Shown: positions 17,859 to 28,660, numbered from the stretch's first letter. The stretch: DNA of 64,000 bases from Rhodobacter sp. (GCA_016704435.1 JADJAB010000007.1:157509-221508); one strand, 5' to 3'. Notes: generated from the letters alone by a model not told the origin. Numbers and translations are program-made.

Positions 17859-18566
17859 ATGCGGAAAAGACTGATGACGGCGAGCCTGATCGGCGGGGCG
17901 GCGCTTGGCAGCGCCGGCATGGCCTTCCCGCGCGAGGCGCGGGTGGTCTGGCAGGTCATCGCGGGCGCGATCGTCACGCCGTCGGTTGCGGACACGCCGC
18001 AGGTGGAGGCCGCGCCCGAGGCGGCGGCGCTGATCCGCGCGGCGGAAGGGCAGGTCGGCGTGACCACCATCTACGACCCGGCCTATGTGGCGCTGGACTT
18101 CCCCGGCGGCGATGTGCCGCCGGAACGTGGGGTCTGCACCGATGTCTTGATCCGTGCCTTGCGGCTGGCGCACGGGGTGGATTTGCAGGCGGCACTGAAC
18201 GCCGACATGAGAGCGCATTTCCCGGAATACCCGGCCAACTGGGGCCTGACCAGAACCGACCGCAGCATTGATCATCGCCGGGTGCCGAACCTGCAACGGC
18301 TGATGCAGCGGATGGGAGCGGAACTGGACCTGTCGACCGATCCGCAGGCGTTCCGGCCGGGCGATGTGGTGACCTCGATGCTGCCGGGCAACCTGCCGCA
18401 TCTGATGATCGTGACCGATCGGCCGGGCGGCAGTGGCGCGCTGATGGTGGTGCACAACATCGGCGCCGGCGCGCGGGTCGAGGACCGGCTGTTCGCGTTT
18501 CCGCTGACCGGACACTACCGCCTGACGCCCGAGGTGCTGGCGCGGCTGAAGGCATTGCAGGGGTAA
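17859..18566 (+). CDS. DUF1287-family periplasmic protein
   Basis: This 235-residue protein has an N-terminal export signal (residues 1-24). The mature region has the DUF1287 hallmarks: TTIYDPAYVALDFPGGDVP, GVCTDVLIRALRLAHGVDLQ, IDHRRVPNLQRLMQR and a downstream PHLMIVTD and VHNIGAG segment. The conserved Cys and His suggest an NlpC/P60-like cysteine hydrolase fold, as proposed for this family; activity is inferred. It starts 75 bases after folE2, beyond the terminator, so it probably has its own promoter. Confidence 0.85.
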   Translation: MRKRLMTASLIGGAALGSAGMAFPREARVVWQVIAGAIVTPSVADTPQVEAAPEAAALIRAAEGQVGVTTIYDPAYVALDFPGGDVPPERGVCTDVLIRALRLAHGVDLQAALNADMRAHFPEYPANWGLTRTDRSIDHRRVPNLQRLMQRMGAELDLSTDPQAFRPGDVVTSMLPGNLPHLMIVTDRPGGSGALMVVHNIGAGARVEDRLFAFPLTGHYRLTPEVLARLKALQG

Positions 18567-18646
18567 AGCGGGGCTTCTTGGCCCGGTCGACCGGCATCCC
18601 TTCACGGCGTTTGACGGAGACGAGGGAAGGCCCTATCCCTTCGCCC

Positions 18647-20095
18647 ATGATCGACCTGCGCCCCGTCGCCTATGTGATCGGACGAATCCTGATCGTCCTT
18701 GCCATCCTGATGGTGGCGCCCGCGATCATCGACTGGCGCGGCAATGATCCCAATGCGGCGGCCTTTGCGCAATCGGCCATCATCACCGGTGTCGTCGGCA
18801 TGACCCTGTCACTGGCCACCGCGAACGGCCTCGGGGCTGCGCTGGACGTGCGCCAGGCCTATTTGCTGACCGTGGGGATCTGGGCCTTCGTGCCGGCCTT
18901 CGGCGCGCTGCCGTTCTGGCTGGGCGCGCCGGGCCTGCCGCCGGTCTATGCCTATTTCGAGGGCGTCTCGGGCATCACCACCACCGGCGCCTCGGTCATC
19001 ACCGGGCTGCCGGACTTGCCGCAGGGTCTGAACCTGTGGCGCGGCATGATGAACTGGCTGGGCGGCCTCGGCATCGCCTTCATCGCGATGATATTCCTGC
19101 CGATCATGCGCGTCGGCGGCATGCAGTTCTTTCGCACCGAGGGTTTCGACACCTTCGGCAAGGCGCTGCCGCGCGCCACCGACATCGCCCGGCAACTGCT
19201 GATCTTCTACTGCACGCTGACGGTGATCATCATCGCCACCTATTCCGCCCTGGGGATGAACGAGCTGGATGCCGTGGTCCATGGCATGTCCACCATCTCC
19301 ACTGGCGGCTTTTCCACCCGCGACACCAGTTTCAGCAATTATTCCCCCGCCATCCACTATGCCGCCACGGTCTTCATCCTGATCTCCTCGCTGCCCTATA
19401 TCCGCTATGTGCAGCTGATGAGCGGCGCGTCGGGCCCCCTGTGGCGCGATGCGCAGGCGCGGGCCTATCTGCGCTGGGTGCTGACGGCGGTGCTGCTGCT
19501 GGCCGGTTGGCAGATCTGGTCCACCGGCATGCGTGTGGAGCCCGCCTTCCGCGAGAGCCTGTTCAACCTGGTCCCGATCATGTCGTCGACCGGCTACGGC
19601 ATGGGCAGTTTCGGTTCCTGGGATGGCGTGATGCTGGTGATCGCCCTGACGCTGGGCATCGTGGGCGCCTGTTCGGGGTCCTCTGCCTCGGGGCTGACGG
19701 TGTTCCGGGTGCAGATCGCCATGTCCGTGCTGCGCCGCCAGATAAGGCAGATCACCAGCCCCTCTGCCGTGGACCCGGTGAAATACGATGGCCGCACGGT
19801 CGAGGAAGACGTGATCAATGCGCTAATCATGTTCATTTCCGGTTTCATCGTCATCCTCGGTGTCCTCAGCGTCGGGATGACGCTGACCGGGGTGGATATC
19901 GAAAGCGCGCTGTTCGGGGTGTGGACGACGCTGGGCAATGTCGGCTACGGCTTCGGGCCGCTGGTGGCGCGGACCGGGTCGTTCATCGACTATCCCGAAG
20001 GCGCGATCCTGATCATGACCTTCGCCATGATCCTGGGGCGCCTTGGCCTGATGGCGATCCTGGTGCTGCTCTTGCCGAAGTTCTGGCGGCGCTGA
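18647..20095 (+). CDS. trkH: TrkH-type potassium uptake channel subunit
   Basis: TrkH is the ion-conducting subunit of the Trk K+ uptake system; it works with the cytosolic NAD-binding TrkA, which is not in this window. The 482-residue protein has four pore-loop repeats, visible as SGITTTGASVITG, STISTGGFSTRD, IMSSTGYGMGSFG and LGNVGYGFGPLVA, each with the selectivity-filter glycine. Between them are about eight hydrophobic helices. ATG 18647 (MIDLRPVAYVIG) starts the first helix and is preferred to an upstream ATG whose extension is charged. Confidence 0.93.
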   Translation: MIDLRPVAYVIGRILIVLAILMVAPAIIDWRGNDPNAAAFAQSAIITGVVGMTLSLATANGLGAALDVRQAYLLTVGIWAFVPAFGALPFWLGAPGLPPVYAYFEGVSGITTTGASVITGLPDLPQGLNLWRGMMNWLGGLGIAFIAMIFLPIMRVGGMQFFRTEGFDTFGKALPRATDIARQLLIFYCTLTVIIIATYSALGMNELDAVVHGMSTISTGGFSTRDTSFSNYSPAIHYAATVFILISSLPYIRYVQLMSGASGPLWRDAQARAYLRWVLTAVLLLAGWQIWSTGMRVEPAFRESLFNLVPIMSSTGYGMGSFGSWDGVMLVIALTLGIVGACSGSSASGLTVFRVQIAMSVLRRQIRQITSPSAVDPVKYDGRTVEEDVINALIMFISGFIVILGVLSVGMTLTGVDIESALFGVWTTLGNVGYGFGPLVARTGSFIDYPEGAILIMTFAMILGRLGLMAILVLLLPKFWRR

Positions 20096-20127
20096 GGCGC
20101 TTCAGGTCCCCCCGGCCATTTCAAAGG

Positions 20128-21920
20128 TCACTCCCAGCACGACACCAGCACCGTCATCCCGCGCGCCAGGTCGGACAGGTCGGAGGGCGGCAGCGCTTCG
20201 GTCCGCTCGGCCTCGCGGATGGTCAGGCCCGCGCCCTTCAGGAATGCGGCGACCGAGGCGGAGGAGGCCGCGAAGGCCACGCCCGCCGGCAGGTCGCGGC
20301 CGGCGTCCGCAGCCGCCGGCAGCAGCATTCCGACCACCGCGCCCGCGCCATCGACCACCGGCCCGCCGGCATCGCCCGGCAGGGCGGCCAGCGACAGCCG
20401 CTTCAGGCCCGGCTCGCCGTTCAGGCCAACCGACTCTTCCAGTGCGCCGAAGGTCAGCACCGGGGCCGGCAGGCGGTCTTCGTAGGAATAGCCCGCCACG
20501 CCGATCTCGGCCCCGATCCGGTCGGGCAACAGCTGGAACTCGGCCACCGCAGGCGGCGCCAGCCGGGCGGCGGGCGTCAGCACCGCCAGCCCCGCGGCGG
20601 CATCGGTCGCGGCGACGGTCGCCTCCACCTCGCGTTCCAGCGTGATGCGGCCGCATTGCGCCACCGCCTCGGCCGTGGTCACCACCGAGCCTGCGGCATC
20701 GACGAAGAACCCGGTCCGGCTGAACAGCGGGCGGCGCACTTCCAGCCCGGACAGAAGGCCGCGCCGGGCGCTGTCGTCCAGCGTCACCATGCCGGGGTCC
20801 AGCGCCGCCGCGCCGGTGGATTTGAAACTGGACTCGAGGATCTGGATGATCCGCGCGTCGCGGTCTTCCTGGCCCGGCGCCGAGATCAGCATCCAGCCCT
20901 TGATCGCGCCGCCCGACAGCGCCGCGTAGGCGTGGCTGTCGCGGCTGGCCGAGGTGCCGTGGATGCGGAAATCGCGGTCGGTGCGGGCGCGGTCGCCGGT
21001 CAGCGGCATCGCCTCCAGCGTCTGCAGGATGTCGTAAAGCCCCGACAGCCCCGCCACGTCGCCGGGCTGCGAGATCAGGACCAGCGTCAGTCCGGATCCG
21101 CCTTTGGCGCGGAAATGCACGAAGGGCGGCTCGTAGTGGTCGAACTCGATCAGTGCCAGCGGCAGGGTGACCTGGATGCCGGCCTCGGCCTCGGTCACCT
21201 CGGCAAAACCGAATTCGGCGACTTCGGCCTGATAATTGGCGACCAGGGTGGCGCGTTCGCGGGTGGTCAGGATACCGGTCGGCTCCAGCCCCAGCGCCTC
21301 TTGCCAGGCGGCCATCGAATTGCGCGTGCCCTTGCCGAAGGCGCCGTCGATGCCGCCCTGATAGAAGCCGAACCATTGCAGGGCGATCTGCAAGAGTTCG
21401 CGGTCGTCGGCGGACAATTCGGCCTCGGAGGCGCGAGCCTGCTGGGGCGTTTCTTCCGGTTCGACCACGGGCTCGGGCTCGGGCTCGGGCGCTGCGGCCA
21501 CTTCGGCTTCGGGGGCGTCGAGCAGCGGGTCCGCCGACACTTCGGGCACCGGCTCGGGGGCCACCACGGGCGCCTCGGCACCGCCGGCGGGCCAGAACTG
21601 ATCGCGGAAATCGCCGCCGTCCGAGATGAAGCTGTCGGCCGGGATCAGGTTTTCGCGCTTCAGCCCGGTCAACTGGGCCGCGCCTTCCGCCACGCCGTAA
21701 GGCCCCAGCGCGATGGCATACCAGCCCGAGCGCAGCTGTAGCCTTGGGTTTCGGGAAACACCGCCGCATAGGCGCGGGCGCGTTCGGTCGCCCCTTGAAG
21801 GCTGGGCTGCGCCTCGATCTGCAACCAGATCCTTTCCTGGGCGGCTGCCCTGTCGGGACCAAGGACAATGCTGAAAAGGCAAGCGGCAAGGAAAAAGCTG
21901 GCGCGAAAAGCGGCAATCAT
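20128..21920 (-). CDS. Secreted peptidoglycan-binding, trypsin-fold protein lacking catalytic Ser (frameshifted)
   Basis: The N-terminus (start 21920) has a signal peptide (residues 1-27) followed by a SPOR-like segment (ERIWLQIEAQPSLQGATERA). The frame changes near 21740, where one C appears to be missing; it then continues as LRSGWYAIALGPYGVAEGA. A Pro/Glu-rich linker follows. Next is a PG_binding_1 motif (ALQWFGFYQGGIDGAFGKGT), and a C-terminal domain resembling a trypsin-type fold (FSRTGFFVDAAGSVVTTAEAVAQCGRI, then LSLAALPGDAGGPVVDGAG). At the position of the serine nucleophile the protein has GDAGGP instead of GDSGGP, so proteolysis is unlikely. About 597 residues in total. It is convergent with trkH. 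Confidence 0.78.
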
Positions 21921-22104
21921 GCGGTCACAGGTCCCATCTGGTCGGGCGTTCCGGCCGGCCCGGCCCCGGCAAGGTCATTGGCGGGCCACCTTAACCGTCG
22001 CCCTTGCAAGAGCAAGGCCAATCCGCCCCGTTTTTTCGGGGAATTGACCCCGTCCGGCCTTCAGGGGTAGGGAGGGCGCGCATCAATCCGAAGGGCATGG
22101 GAAG

Positions 22105-23002
22105 ATGGCCGAGACGACCGCCACGCCGCGCAGTTTCCAGGAGATCATCCTGCGGTTGCAGTCCTACTGGGCGCAGGGCTGCGCCATCCTGCAGCCCTAT
22201 GACATGGAGGTCGGCGCAGGCACCTTCCACCCGGCGACCACGCTGCGCAGCCTCGGGAACAAGCCCTGGGCGGCGGCCTATGTGCAGCCCTCGCGCCGGC
22301 CGACCGACGGGCGTTATGGGGAAAACCCCAACCGCCTGCAGCACTACTATCAGTATCAGGTGCTCATCAAACCCTCGCCCCCCGATCTTCAGGCGCTGTA
22401 TCTGGGGTCGTTGCAGGCGATCGGCATCGATCTTTCCCTGCACGACATCCGCTTTGTCGAGGACGACTGGGAAAGCCCCACCCTGGGCGCCTGGGGTCTG
22501 GGCTGGGAGGTCTGGTGCGACGGCATGGAGGTCAGCCAGTTCACCTATTTCCAGCAGGTCGGCGGCCATGATTGCCGCCCCGTCAGCGGCGAGCTGACCT
22601 ATGGCCTGGAACGGCTGGCGATGCATGTGATGGGGGTGGACCATGTGATGGACATGCCCTTCAACGACCCGCAGACACCCATTCCGCTCAGCTATGGCGA
22701 CATCTTCCGCCAGACCGAAGAGGAATACTCCCGCCACAACTTCGACGCCGCCTCGACCGAGATGCTGTTTCGCCATTTCGAGGATGCCGAGGCCGAATGC
22801 GACCGCCTGCTGGCCTTTCCCGCCGACGACCCGAAGACCGGCAAGCGCATCATCATGGTGCATCCGGCCTATGACCAGACCATCAAGGCCAGCCATCTCT
22901 TCAACCTTCTCGACGCGCGCGGGGTGATCTCGGCCACCGAACGCCAGGCCTATATCGGCCGCGTCCGCGCGCTGGCGAAGAAATGCGCCGGCGTGCCCGC
23001 CG
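22105..23002 (+). CDS. glyQ: Glycyl-tRNA synthetase alpha subunit (3' end obscured)
   Basis: GlyQ is the catalytic-core subunit of the tetrameric bacterial glycyl-tRNA synthetase. The sequence is typical: SFQEIILRLQSYWAQGCAI, QPYDMEVGAGTFHPATTLRS, YVQPSRRPTDGRYGENPNRL, GWEVWCDGMEVSQFTYFQQ and PISYGDIFRQ-like PLSYGDIFRQTEEEYSRHN. It reads normally to ALAKKCAG at about 22992. After that the sequence becomes almost pure G/C, so the last 10-15 residues and the stop codon cannot be read. The start at 22105 fits homologues. It is followed by the DUF6446 gene and glyS, an order I recognise from Rhodobacteraceae. Confidence 0.93.
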
Positions 23003-23244
23003 GGTGGGGGCGGGGGGGGCCCCGGCCCCCGGGGGGGTGCGGGGGCCGGGGGGGGGGGCCCGCCCCCGGGGGGCCCCGGGGGGGGGGGGCGCGGGCGGGG
23101 GGCGGCCCCCCGGCGGGGGGGGGGGGGGGGGGGGGGCGGCCGGGGGGGCGGCGGGCCCCCGGGGGCGCCGCGGGGGCCCGGGGGGGCCTGGGGGGGGGGG
23201 CGGGCCGCCCCCCGGGGGGCCGGGGGGGGGCCCCGGGGCAGGGC
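23003..23244. other. About 240 bases of nearly pure G/C, probable sequence artefact
   Basis: Only a handful of A or T occur here, with G runs up to about 20. It replaces the glyQ end and the short glyQ-DUF6446 spacer. Translation gives only Gly/Pro/Arg/Ala repeats. Low-quality poly-G reads are the simplest explanation. Confidence 0.8.
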
Positions 23245-23781
23245 ATGAATGACCGGGAAAGCCGGGCGGGGGCCATCGTGGTAACGGCAATTCTGGCAGG
23301 CGCGGCCATGTACTGGCTGCAGGTCTACGCCTATTACGACGAAGTGAAATTCGAGCCGGGCAACGAGATCCGGCTGACCTCGGTCGCCTCCGGCCTGCCC
23401 GAACCGATCCTGGCCGAGAACGTCTCCGGCATCGATGCGGGCAGCAGCCCCTTGCGCTACCGGGCCTGTTTCACCACGCCGCTGTCGCAGGCGATGCTCA
23501 CCGAGACCTACCAGCTATACGACACGCCCGAGCCGACCTACGGCCCCGGCTGGTTCGACTGCTACGATGCCGAGGCGGTGGGCGAGGCCCTGGAAAAGGG
23601 CGAGGCGCTGGCCTTCCTGTCCGAGCCGCTGGCCGCTTACGGCATGGACCGTGTCGCCGCCGTCTTCCCCGATGGCCGCGGCTATGTCTGGCACCAGATC
23701 AACAGTTGCGGCAAGGCCTTCTACGACGAACGCGACCTGCCCGCAGGCTGCCCAGCCCCAGCCCCCGAGGATAAGAACTGA
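23245..23781 (+). CDS. DUF6446-family membrane-anchored protein
   Basis: This 178-residue protein has one N-terminal membrane segment (GAIVVTAILAGAAMYWLQVYAYY) and a soluble domain with RLTSVASGLPEPILAENVSGIDAG, PLRYRACF, GWFDCYDAEAVGEALE and HQINSCGKAFYDE. I recognise this as the protein found between glyQ and glyS in Rhodobacteraceae (DUF6446). Its function is not known. The ATG at 23245 is the first codon after the G/C-rich artefact, so a slightly earlier start cannot be excluded. Its stop overlaps the glyS start codon (23779-23781). Confidence 0.85.
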   Translation: MNDRESRAGAIVVTAILAGAAMYWLQVYAYYDEVKFEPGNEIRLTSVASGLPEPILAENVSGIDAGSSPLRYRACFTTPLSQAMLTETYQLYDTPEPTYGPGWFDCYDAEAVGEALEKGEALAFLSEPLAAYGMDRVAAVFPDGRGYVWHQINSCGKAFYDERDLPAGCPAPAPEDKN

Positions 23782-26033
23782 TGTCCGACCTGCTGATCGA
23801 GCTGTTCTCCGAGGAAATCCCTGCGCGGATGCAAGGCGCGGCGCGCGAGGCGCTGAAGAAGCTGGTGACGGATGGTCTGGTCGAGGCCGGGCTGACCTAT
23901 GCTTCGGCGGGGGCGTTCTCCACCCCGCGCCGTCTGGTGCTGGCGCTGGAAGGGCTGTCGGCAGAGTCGCGCGCGGTGCGTGAAGAACGCAAGGGCCCCA
24001 ACACCACCGCGCCCGCGGCGGCGGTCGAGGGCTTCTTGCGATCGACCGGGCTGACGCTGGACCAGCTGGAAAAGCGCGCCGACAAGAAGGGCGAGGTCTT
24101 CTTTGCGGTGATCGAAAAGCCTGGCCGAAAGGCGCCGGCAATCATCGCCGAAGTGCTGGAAGCCGCCATCCGCAACTTCCCCTGGCCCAAGTCGATGCGC
24201 TGGGGTGCGGGGACGTTGCGCTGGGTGCGGCCATTGCACTCCATCCTTTGCGTGTTGGGTGACGAGGGCGGCGCGCAGGTCGTGCCGCTGTCGGTTGACG
24301 GGATCGTTGCCGGCAACACCACCGAGGGCCACCGCTTCATGGGCATCGGGCGGTTCACCGTCACGGGCTTCGACGACTACGCCGCCAAACTGCGCCGCGC
24401 GCATGTGATGCTGGATGTGGCCGAGCGCGAGGCGGCGATCTGGTCGGGCGCCACGACGCTGGCCTTTGCGTCTGGGCTGGAGGTGGTTGCGGACGCGGGC
24501 CTCTTGGCCGAGGTGGCCGGGCTGGTCGAATGGCCGGTGCCGCTGATGGGCAGGATTGCCGACGGCTTCCTGGGGCTTCCGGCCGAGGTGCTGCAAACCT
24601 CGATGCGCGAACATCAGAAGTTCTTTTCGGTGAAGAACCCGAAAACCGGCCGCATCGAAGGCTTTGTCACCGTCGCCAATATCGAGACGCCCGATGACGG
24701 CGCGACGATCCTGAAGGGCAACCAGAAGGTCCTCGCCGCGCGGCTGTCGGATGCGCGGTTCTTCTGGGAGAACGACCTTGCGGGTGGCGAAGGCCGGGAT
24801 GGGCGAATGGGCCGAGGGGCTGAAGGCGGTGACCTTCCACAACAAGCTGGGCAGCCAGGCCGACCGGATCGCGCGGATCGCGGCGCTGGCGCGCGAAATC
24901 GCGCCCTTGGTCGGGGCGGATGCTGAAGTCGCAAAGCGCGCCGCCAAAATCGCCAAACTCGACCTGCGCTCAGCCATGGTCGGCGAATTCCCCGAGTTGC
25001 AAGGCGTCATGGGCCGCTATTATGCGCTGGCCGCCGGAGAGAAACCGGAAATCGCCGACGCCGCCCGCGACCACTGGAAACCGAAGGGGGAAGGCGACTC
25101 TGTGCCCACCGACCTCGTCTCCATTGCCGTGGCGTTGGCCGACAAACTGGACACCCTGACCGGGTTTTGGGCGATTGATGAGAAACCGACGGGGGCGAAG
25201 GACCCCTTTGCGCTGCGGCGCGCCGCGCTGGGGGTGATCCGGCTGGTGCTAGGGAATGGGGTCCGCGGTCTCTGTTGCCAACGTTGATCGGGATGACGAA
25301 CTCAAGCGCGACATCCCTGGAAACTGTCTGGCGGGACAGAGCACCAGTTGCTGTTGCGTGGGAGCCGGTATTTCCGCGACTGTTTCGATGCACTGAAAGA
25401 GATGGAGGAAGCCGCGGACATGCAACCGCGTTCATCGAAGTCGTCTAAGCCGAGACGAGCCAGAAGAAACTGACAAGTAATCCGAGTTACTCGAGACACT
25501 GGAAGCCAGCCGACCTCCTCGCCTTCTTCCACGACCGCCTCAAAGTCTTCCTCAAAGACCAGGGCATCCGCCACGACATCATCGACGCCTGCATCGCCAT
25601 GCCGGGGAATGATGACCTCACCCTGCTGGTCAAACGCGCCACCGCCTTGTCGGACACGTTGAAAACCGAAGACGGCGCCAACCTGTTGCAAGGCTACAAG
25701 CGGGCCAACAACATCCTGACCCAGGCCGAGGCCAAGGATGGCGTCGAATACTCCTTCGGGGCCGATCCGAAATATGCCGAAGGCCCCGAGGAAACAGCGC
25801 TGTTCGCCGCCCTCGACAAGGCGGAAGCCATAATCACCCCGGCCATGGCGGCCGAGGACTTCGCCACGGCCATGCAGGCAATGGCCGCCTTGCGCGCCCC
25901 GATCGACGCCTTCTTCGGCGCGGTGCAGATCAACGCCGACAGCGACGTGCTGCGCCGCAACCGGCTGAACCTCTTGCACCGAATCCGCTCGATCTGCTCG
26001 GGCGTGGCCGATCTGACGCGCATCGAGGGCTGA
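23781..26033 (+). CDS. glyS: Glycyl-tRNA synthetase beta subunit (interrupted)
   Basis: GlyS carries the tRNA-recognition parts of glycyl-tRNA synthetase. Three blocks are recognisable. Block 1 (23781-24779) starts SDLLIELFSEEIPARMQG and runs to SDARFFWENDL. The frame then changes by one base near 24779, and block 2 continues as RVAKAGMGEWAEGLKAVTFH to GVIRLVLGNG (about 25261). Block 3 (about 25510-26033) reads DLLAFFHDRLKVFLKDQG to NRLNLLHRIRSICSGVADLT. Between blocks 2 and 3 about 250 bases of lower GC contain stops in all forward frames and no GlyS-like sequence. The first shift is probably a sequencing error; the second interruption is harder to explain that way. An intact copy must exist if glyQ/glyS is the only enzyme. 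Confidence 0.85.
25265..25505. other. Lower-GC segment interrupting glyS
   Basis: This stretch is roughly 54% GC by eye, against about 68% around it. It has stops in all three forward frames and no sequence I can assign. It separates GVIRLVLGNG from DLLAFFHDRLK of GlyS, where homologues have only a short variable linker. It could be inserted DNA or an assembly chimera. Confidence 0.55.
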
Positions 26034-26088
26034 ACCCGGCATTTTTCCTGGCCGGAATGTTGCGCTTGCGCGAAAGCCCAAGCGGCGT

Positions 26089-28660
26089 ATGCTGCGGCGC
26101 GCGAAAGGTGCCGCAGTGCAGAAACACGACCCGATTCCCGAGTATGTGGACATCACCCCGTCCGCCACGGTGGCGACGGAAGATCATGGCTGGCGCGCCA
26201 AATGCCTGCAACGCCTGGTGCGGCTGGACCTGCCGGTGCCGAAATCGGTCGCGCTGCCGGCCCATACCGTGCACGCCATTGCCGCGGGGCATGGCGTGGA
26301 CGCCGCGGGCATTCTGGACTGTTTCGGCGACGGGCCGCTGATTTCCGTGCGCCCGAGCCCGGCCAACCCCGATTGGGGCGGGCCGGCGACGATCCTGAAC
26401 ATCGGGCTGAATGCCAAGCGCCACGCAAGGCTGGCCGAGACCCATGGCGAGACGGCGGCCGACTCGCTCTATGTGCGATTCATACAGGCCTACGCGATTC
26501 ACGTTGCCAGGCTTGATCCGGACATGTTCGAAGACATCAAGCCGGGCCCCGGCGCCCTGCGCGACGTGCTGCGGCTCTACGAGATCGAGACCGACGATCC
26601 CTTCCCTCAGGACCCGGCGAAACAGCTGGCCGAAGTGCTTCGCTCGATGGCGCGGGCCTGGGAGGGCACCAGCGCGCGGCTGCTGCGGCAGGCCAAGGGG
26701 GCGCCCGCCGAGGCGCCGCTGGGCCTTGTGGTGCAGGAAATGGCGCAAGGGATCGGGCAGGGGATTTCCGGCTCGGGCGTGATCCAGTTCGTCGATCCGG
26801 TGACCGGGATCGCGCGGGTGACCGGGCGCTATCTGGGGCAAAGCCAGGGCCGCGACGCGCTGAAGACGCAAGAGGCGCTGTATCTGACCAAGGACAAGCG
26901 CGGCCCTTCGCTGGAAGACGCGGCCCCGGCGGTTTTCGCCGAACTGGTGGAGTTTGGCGCCACCTGCCGGGTGAAGCTGCGCGAGGAAATGCAGATCGAA
27001 TTCACCATCGAGGATGGCCGGCTTGCCGTGCTGGATGCGGTGAAGGTGCAGCGCAGCGCGCGCGGGCCTGCGGATCGCGGTGGCGCTGGCCGAAGACGGG
27101 GTGATCGGCAAGGATGAGGCGGTGCTGCGGGTGGAACCCCGCGCACTTTCGGAACTCTTGCACCATCAGGTCGATCCGCGCGGGGCGCGCGACGTCTTTG
27201 CGCATGGTATCGCGGCCAGCCCGGGTGCTGCGACGGGCAAGCTGGTCTTCACCTCGGACGCCGCCCAGGCCTCGGCGGCGCGGGGCGAGCCCTGCATCCT
27301 GGTGCGCCGCGAAACCGCCCCCGAAGACATCCGCGGCATGCATTCGGCAGCGGCCGTGCTGACCGAACGCGGCGGCATGACCAGCCATGCGGCGGTGATC
27401 GCGCGCGGCCTTGGCCTGCCTTGCGTGGTGGGCGCCAGCGACATGCGGCTCGACACGCGCGACCGCAAGCTGACCGCGCATGACGGGCGGGTCTTCCGCG
27501 AAGGCGATGTGGTGACGCTGGACGGCTCCAAGGGCGAGGCGCTGGCGGGGGCCGCCGACATGCTGCCACCGGCGCTGGACGATGCGTTCAAGCTGCTCTT
27601 GTCCTGGGCCGACCAGTTCCGCGACATCGGCATCCGCGCAAATGCCGACACGCCCGCCGATGCCGCCACCGCGCGGCGGTTCGAGGCGCAGGGGATCGGC
27701 CTGTGCCGGACCGAGCACATGTTCTTTGACGAAGACCGCCTTGTGGTGATGCGCGAGATGATCTTTGCCGATACGCCGGGCGACCGGGCGGCAGCGCTGG
27801 CGCGGCTTCTGCCAATGCAACGCGATGATTTCGTGCAGCTTTTCGAGATAATGCAGGGCCTGCCGGTCTGCATCCGGCTGTTTGACCCGCCGCTTCACGA
27901 ATTCCTGCCGCATGACCGCGAGGGTCTGCGCGAACTGGCCGAGGCGCTGGACCGGCCGCTGAGCGAAGTCACCCGCCGGGCCGAGGCACTGCGCGAAGTG
28001 AACCCGATGCTGGGGATGCGCGGGGTGCGGCTGGGCGTGGTTCTGCCGGAAATCTACGACATGCAGGCGCAGGCGATCTTCGAGGCGACGCTGGAAAGCG
28101 CCCGGCGTGGCGCGCCGGTGGTGCCCGAGGTGATGATCCCGCTGGTGTCGGCGCGGCGCGAGGTCGAAATGGTCAAGGCCCGCATCGACGGGGTGGCGGC
28201 GCTGGTCCGCACCAAGGCCAAGGCCGATTTCGACTACAAGCTGGGCGTCATGGTCGAAACCCCGCGCGCGGCGCTGCGCGCGGGCGAGATCGCGCAGCAT
28301 GCCGGGTTCCTGTCCTTCGGTACCAACGACCTGACGCAGATGACCTACGGGCTCAGCCGCGACGACGCGGGGCGGTTCATGAACACCTATGTCCAGCTGG
28401 GCGTCTTTCCCGAGGATCCGTTCCAGTTTCTGGACGTGGACGGGGTGGGCGAGTTGTTGCTGATGGGCGCCGAACGAGGGCGCGCGACCCGCCCCGACCT
28501 GACCCTGTCGGTCTGCGGCGAACATGGCGGCAACCCCGAATCAATCGATTTCTGCCGCCGTGCCGGGTTCGATTATGTCTCTTGCAGCCCCTATCGGGTG
28601 CCCATGGCCCGCCTGGCGGCTGCACATCTGGCATTGAGAGATCGTGTAGGAGATAGTTAA
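26089..28660 (+). CDS. PPDK-like PEP-utilising enzyme (frameshifted)
   Basis: The protein resembles pyruvate, phosphate dikinase. The N-terminal ATP-grasp part is shortened: it starts near PEYVDITPSA and shows DLPVPKSVALPAHTVHA, PLISVRPSPANPDWGGPATI and GLVVQEMAQG. The frame changes near 27065 in a CG-rich repeat; the second frame goes on LRIAVALAEDGVIGKDEAVL. The phosphohistidine domain has TERGGMTSHAAVIARG. The C-terminal PEP-binding barrel has LCRTEHMFF, FGTNDLTQMTYGLSRDD and the catalytic-cysteine region LSVCGEHGGNPESI. Full length is about 850 residues. The start may be ATG 26089 or GTG 26116 (QKHDPIPEY). PPDK interconverts PEP and pyruvate; with the degenerate N-terminus the exact reaction is uncertain. 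It follows glyS, a familiar order in this family. Confidence 0.85.

Noticed and set aside
19036..21741. A 901-codon open frame running forward from inside trkH across the protease-like gene
   Set aside because: It overlaps trkH in another frame and lies antisense to the protease-like gene. Its translation is rich in Arg, Gly, Ala and His, as is usual for shadow frames at high GC, and shows no domain.
25265..25505. A small gene within the glyS interruption on either strand
   Set aside because: Open frames there are short, lack ribosome-binding sites and have no family resemblance. I report the segment only as an unexplained insertion.
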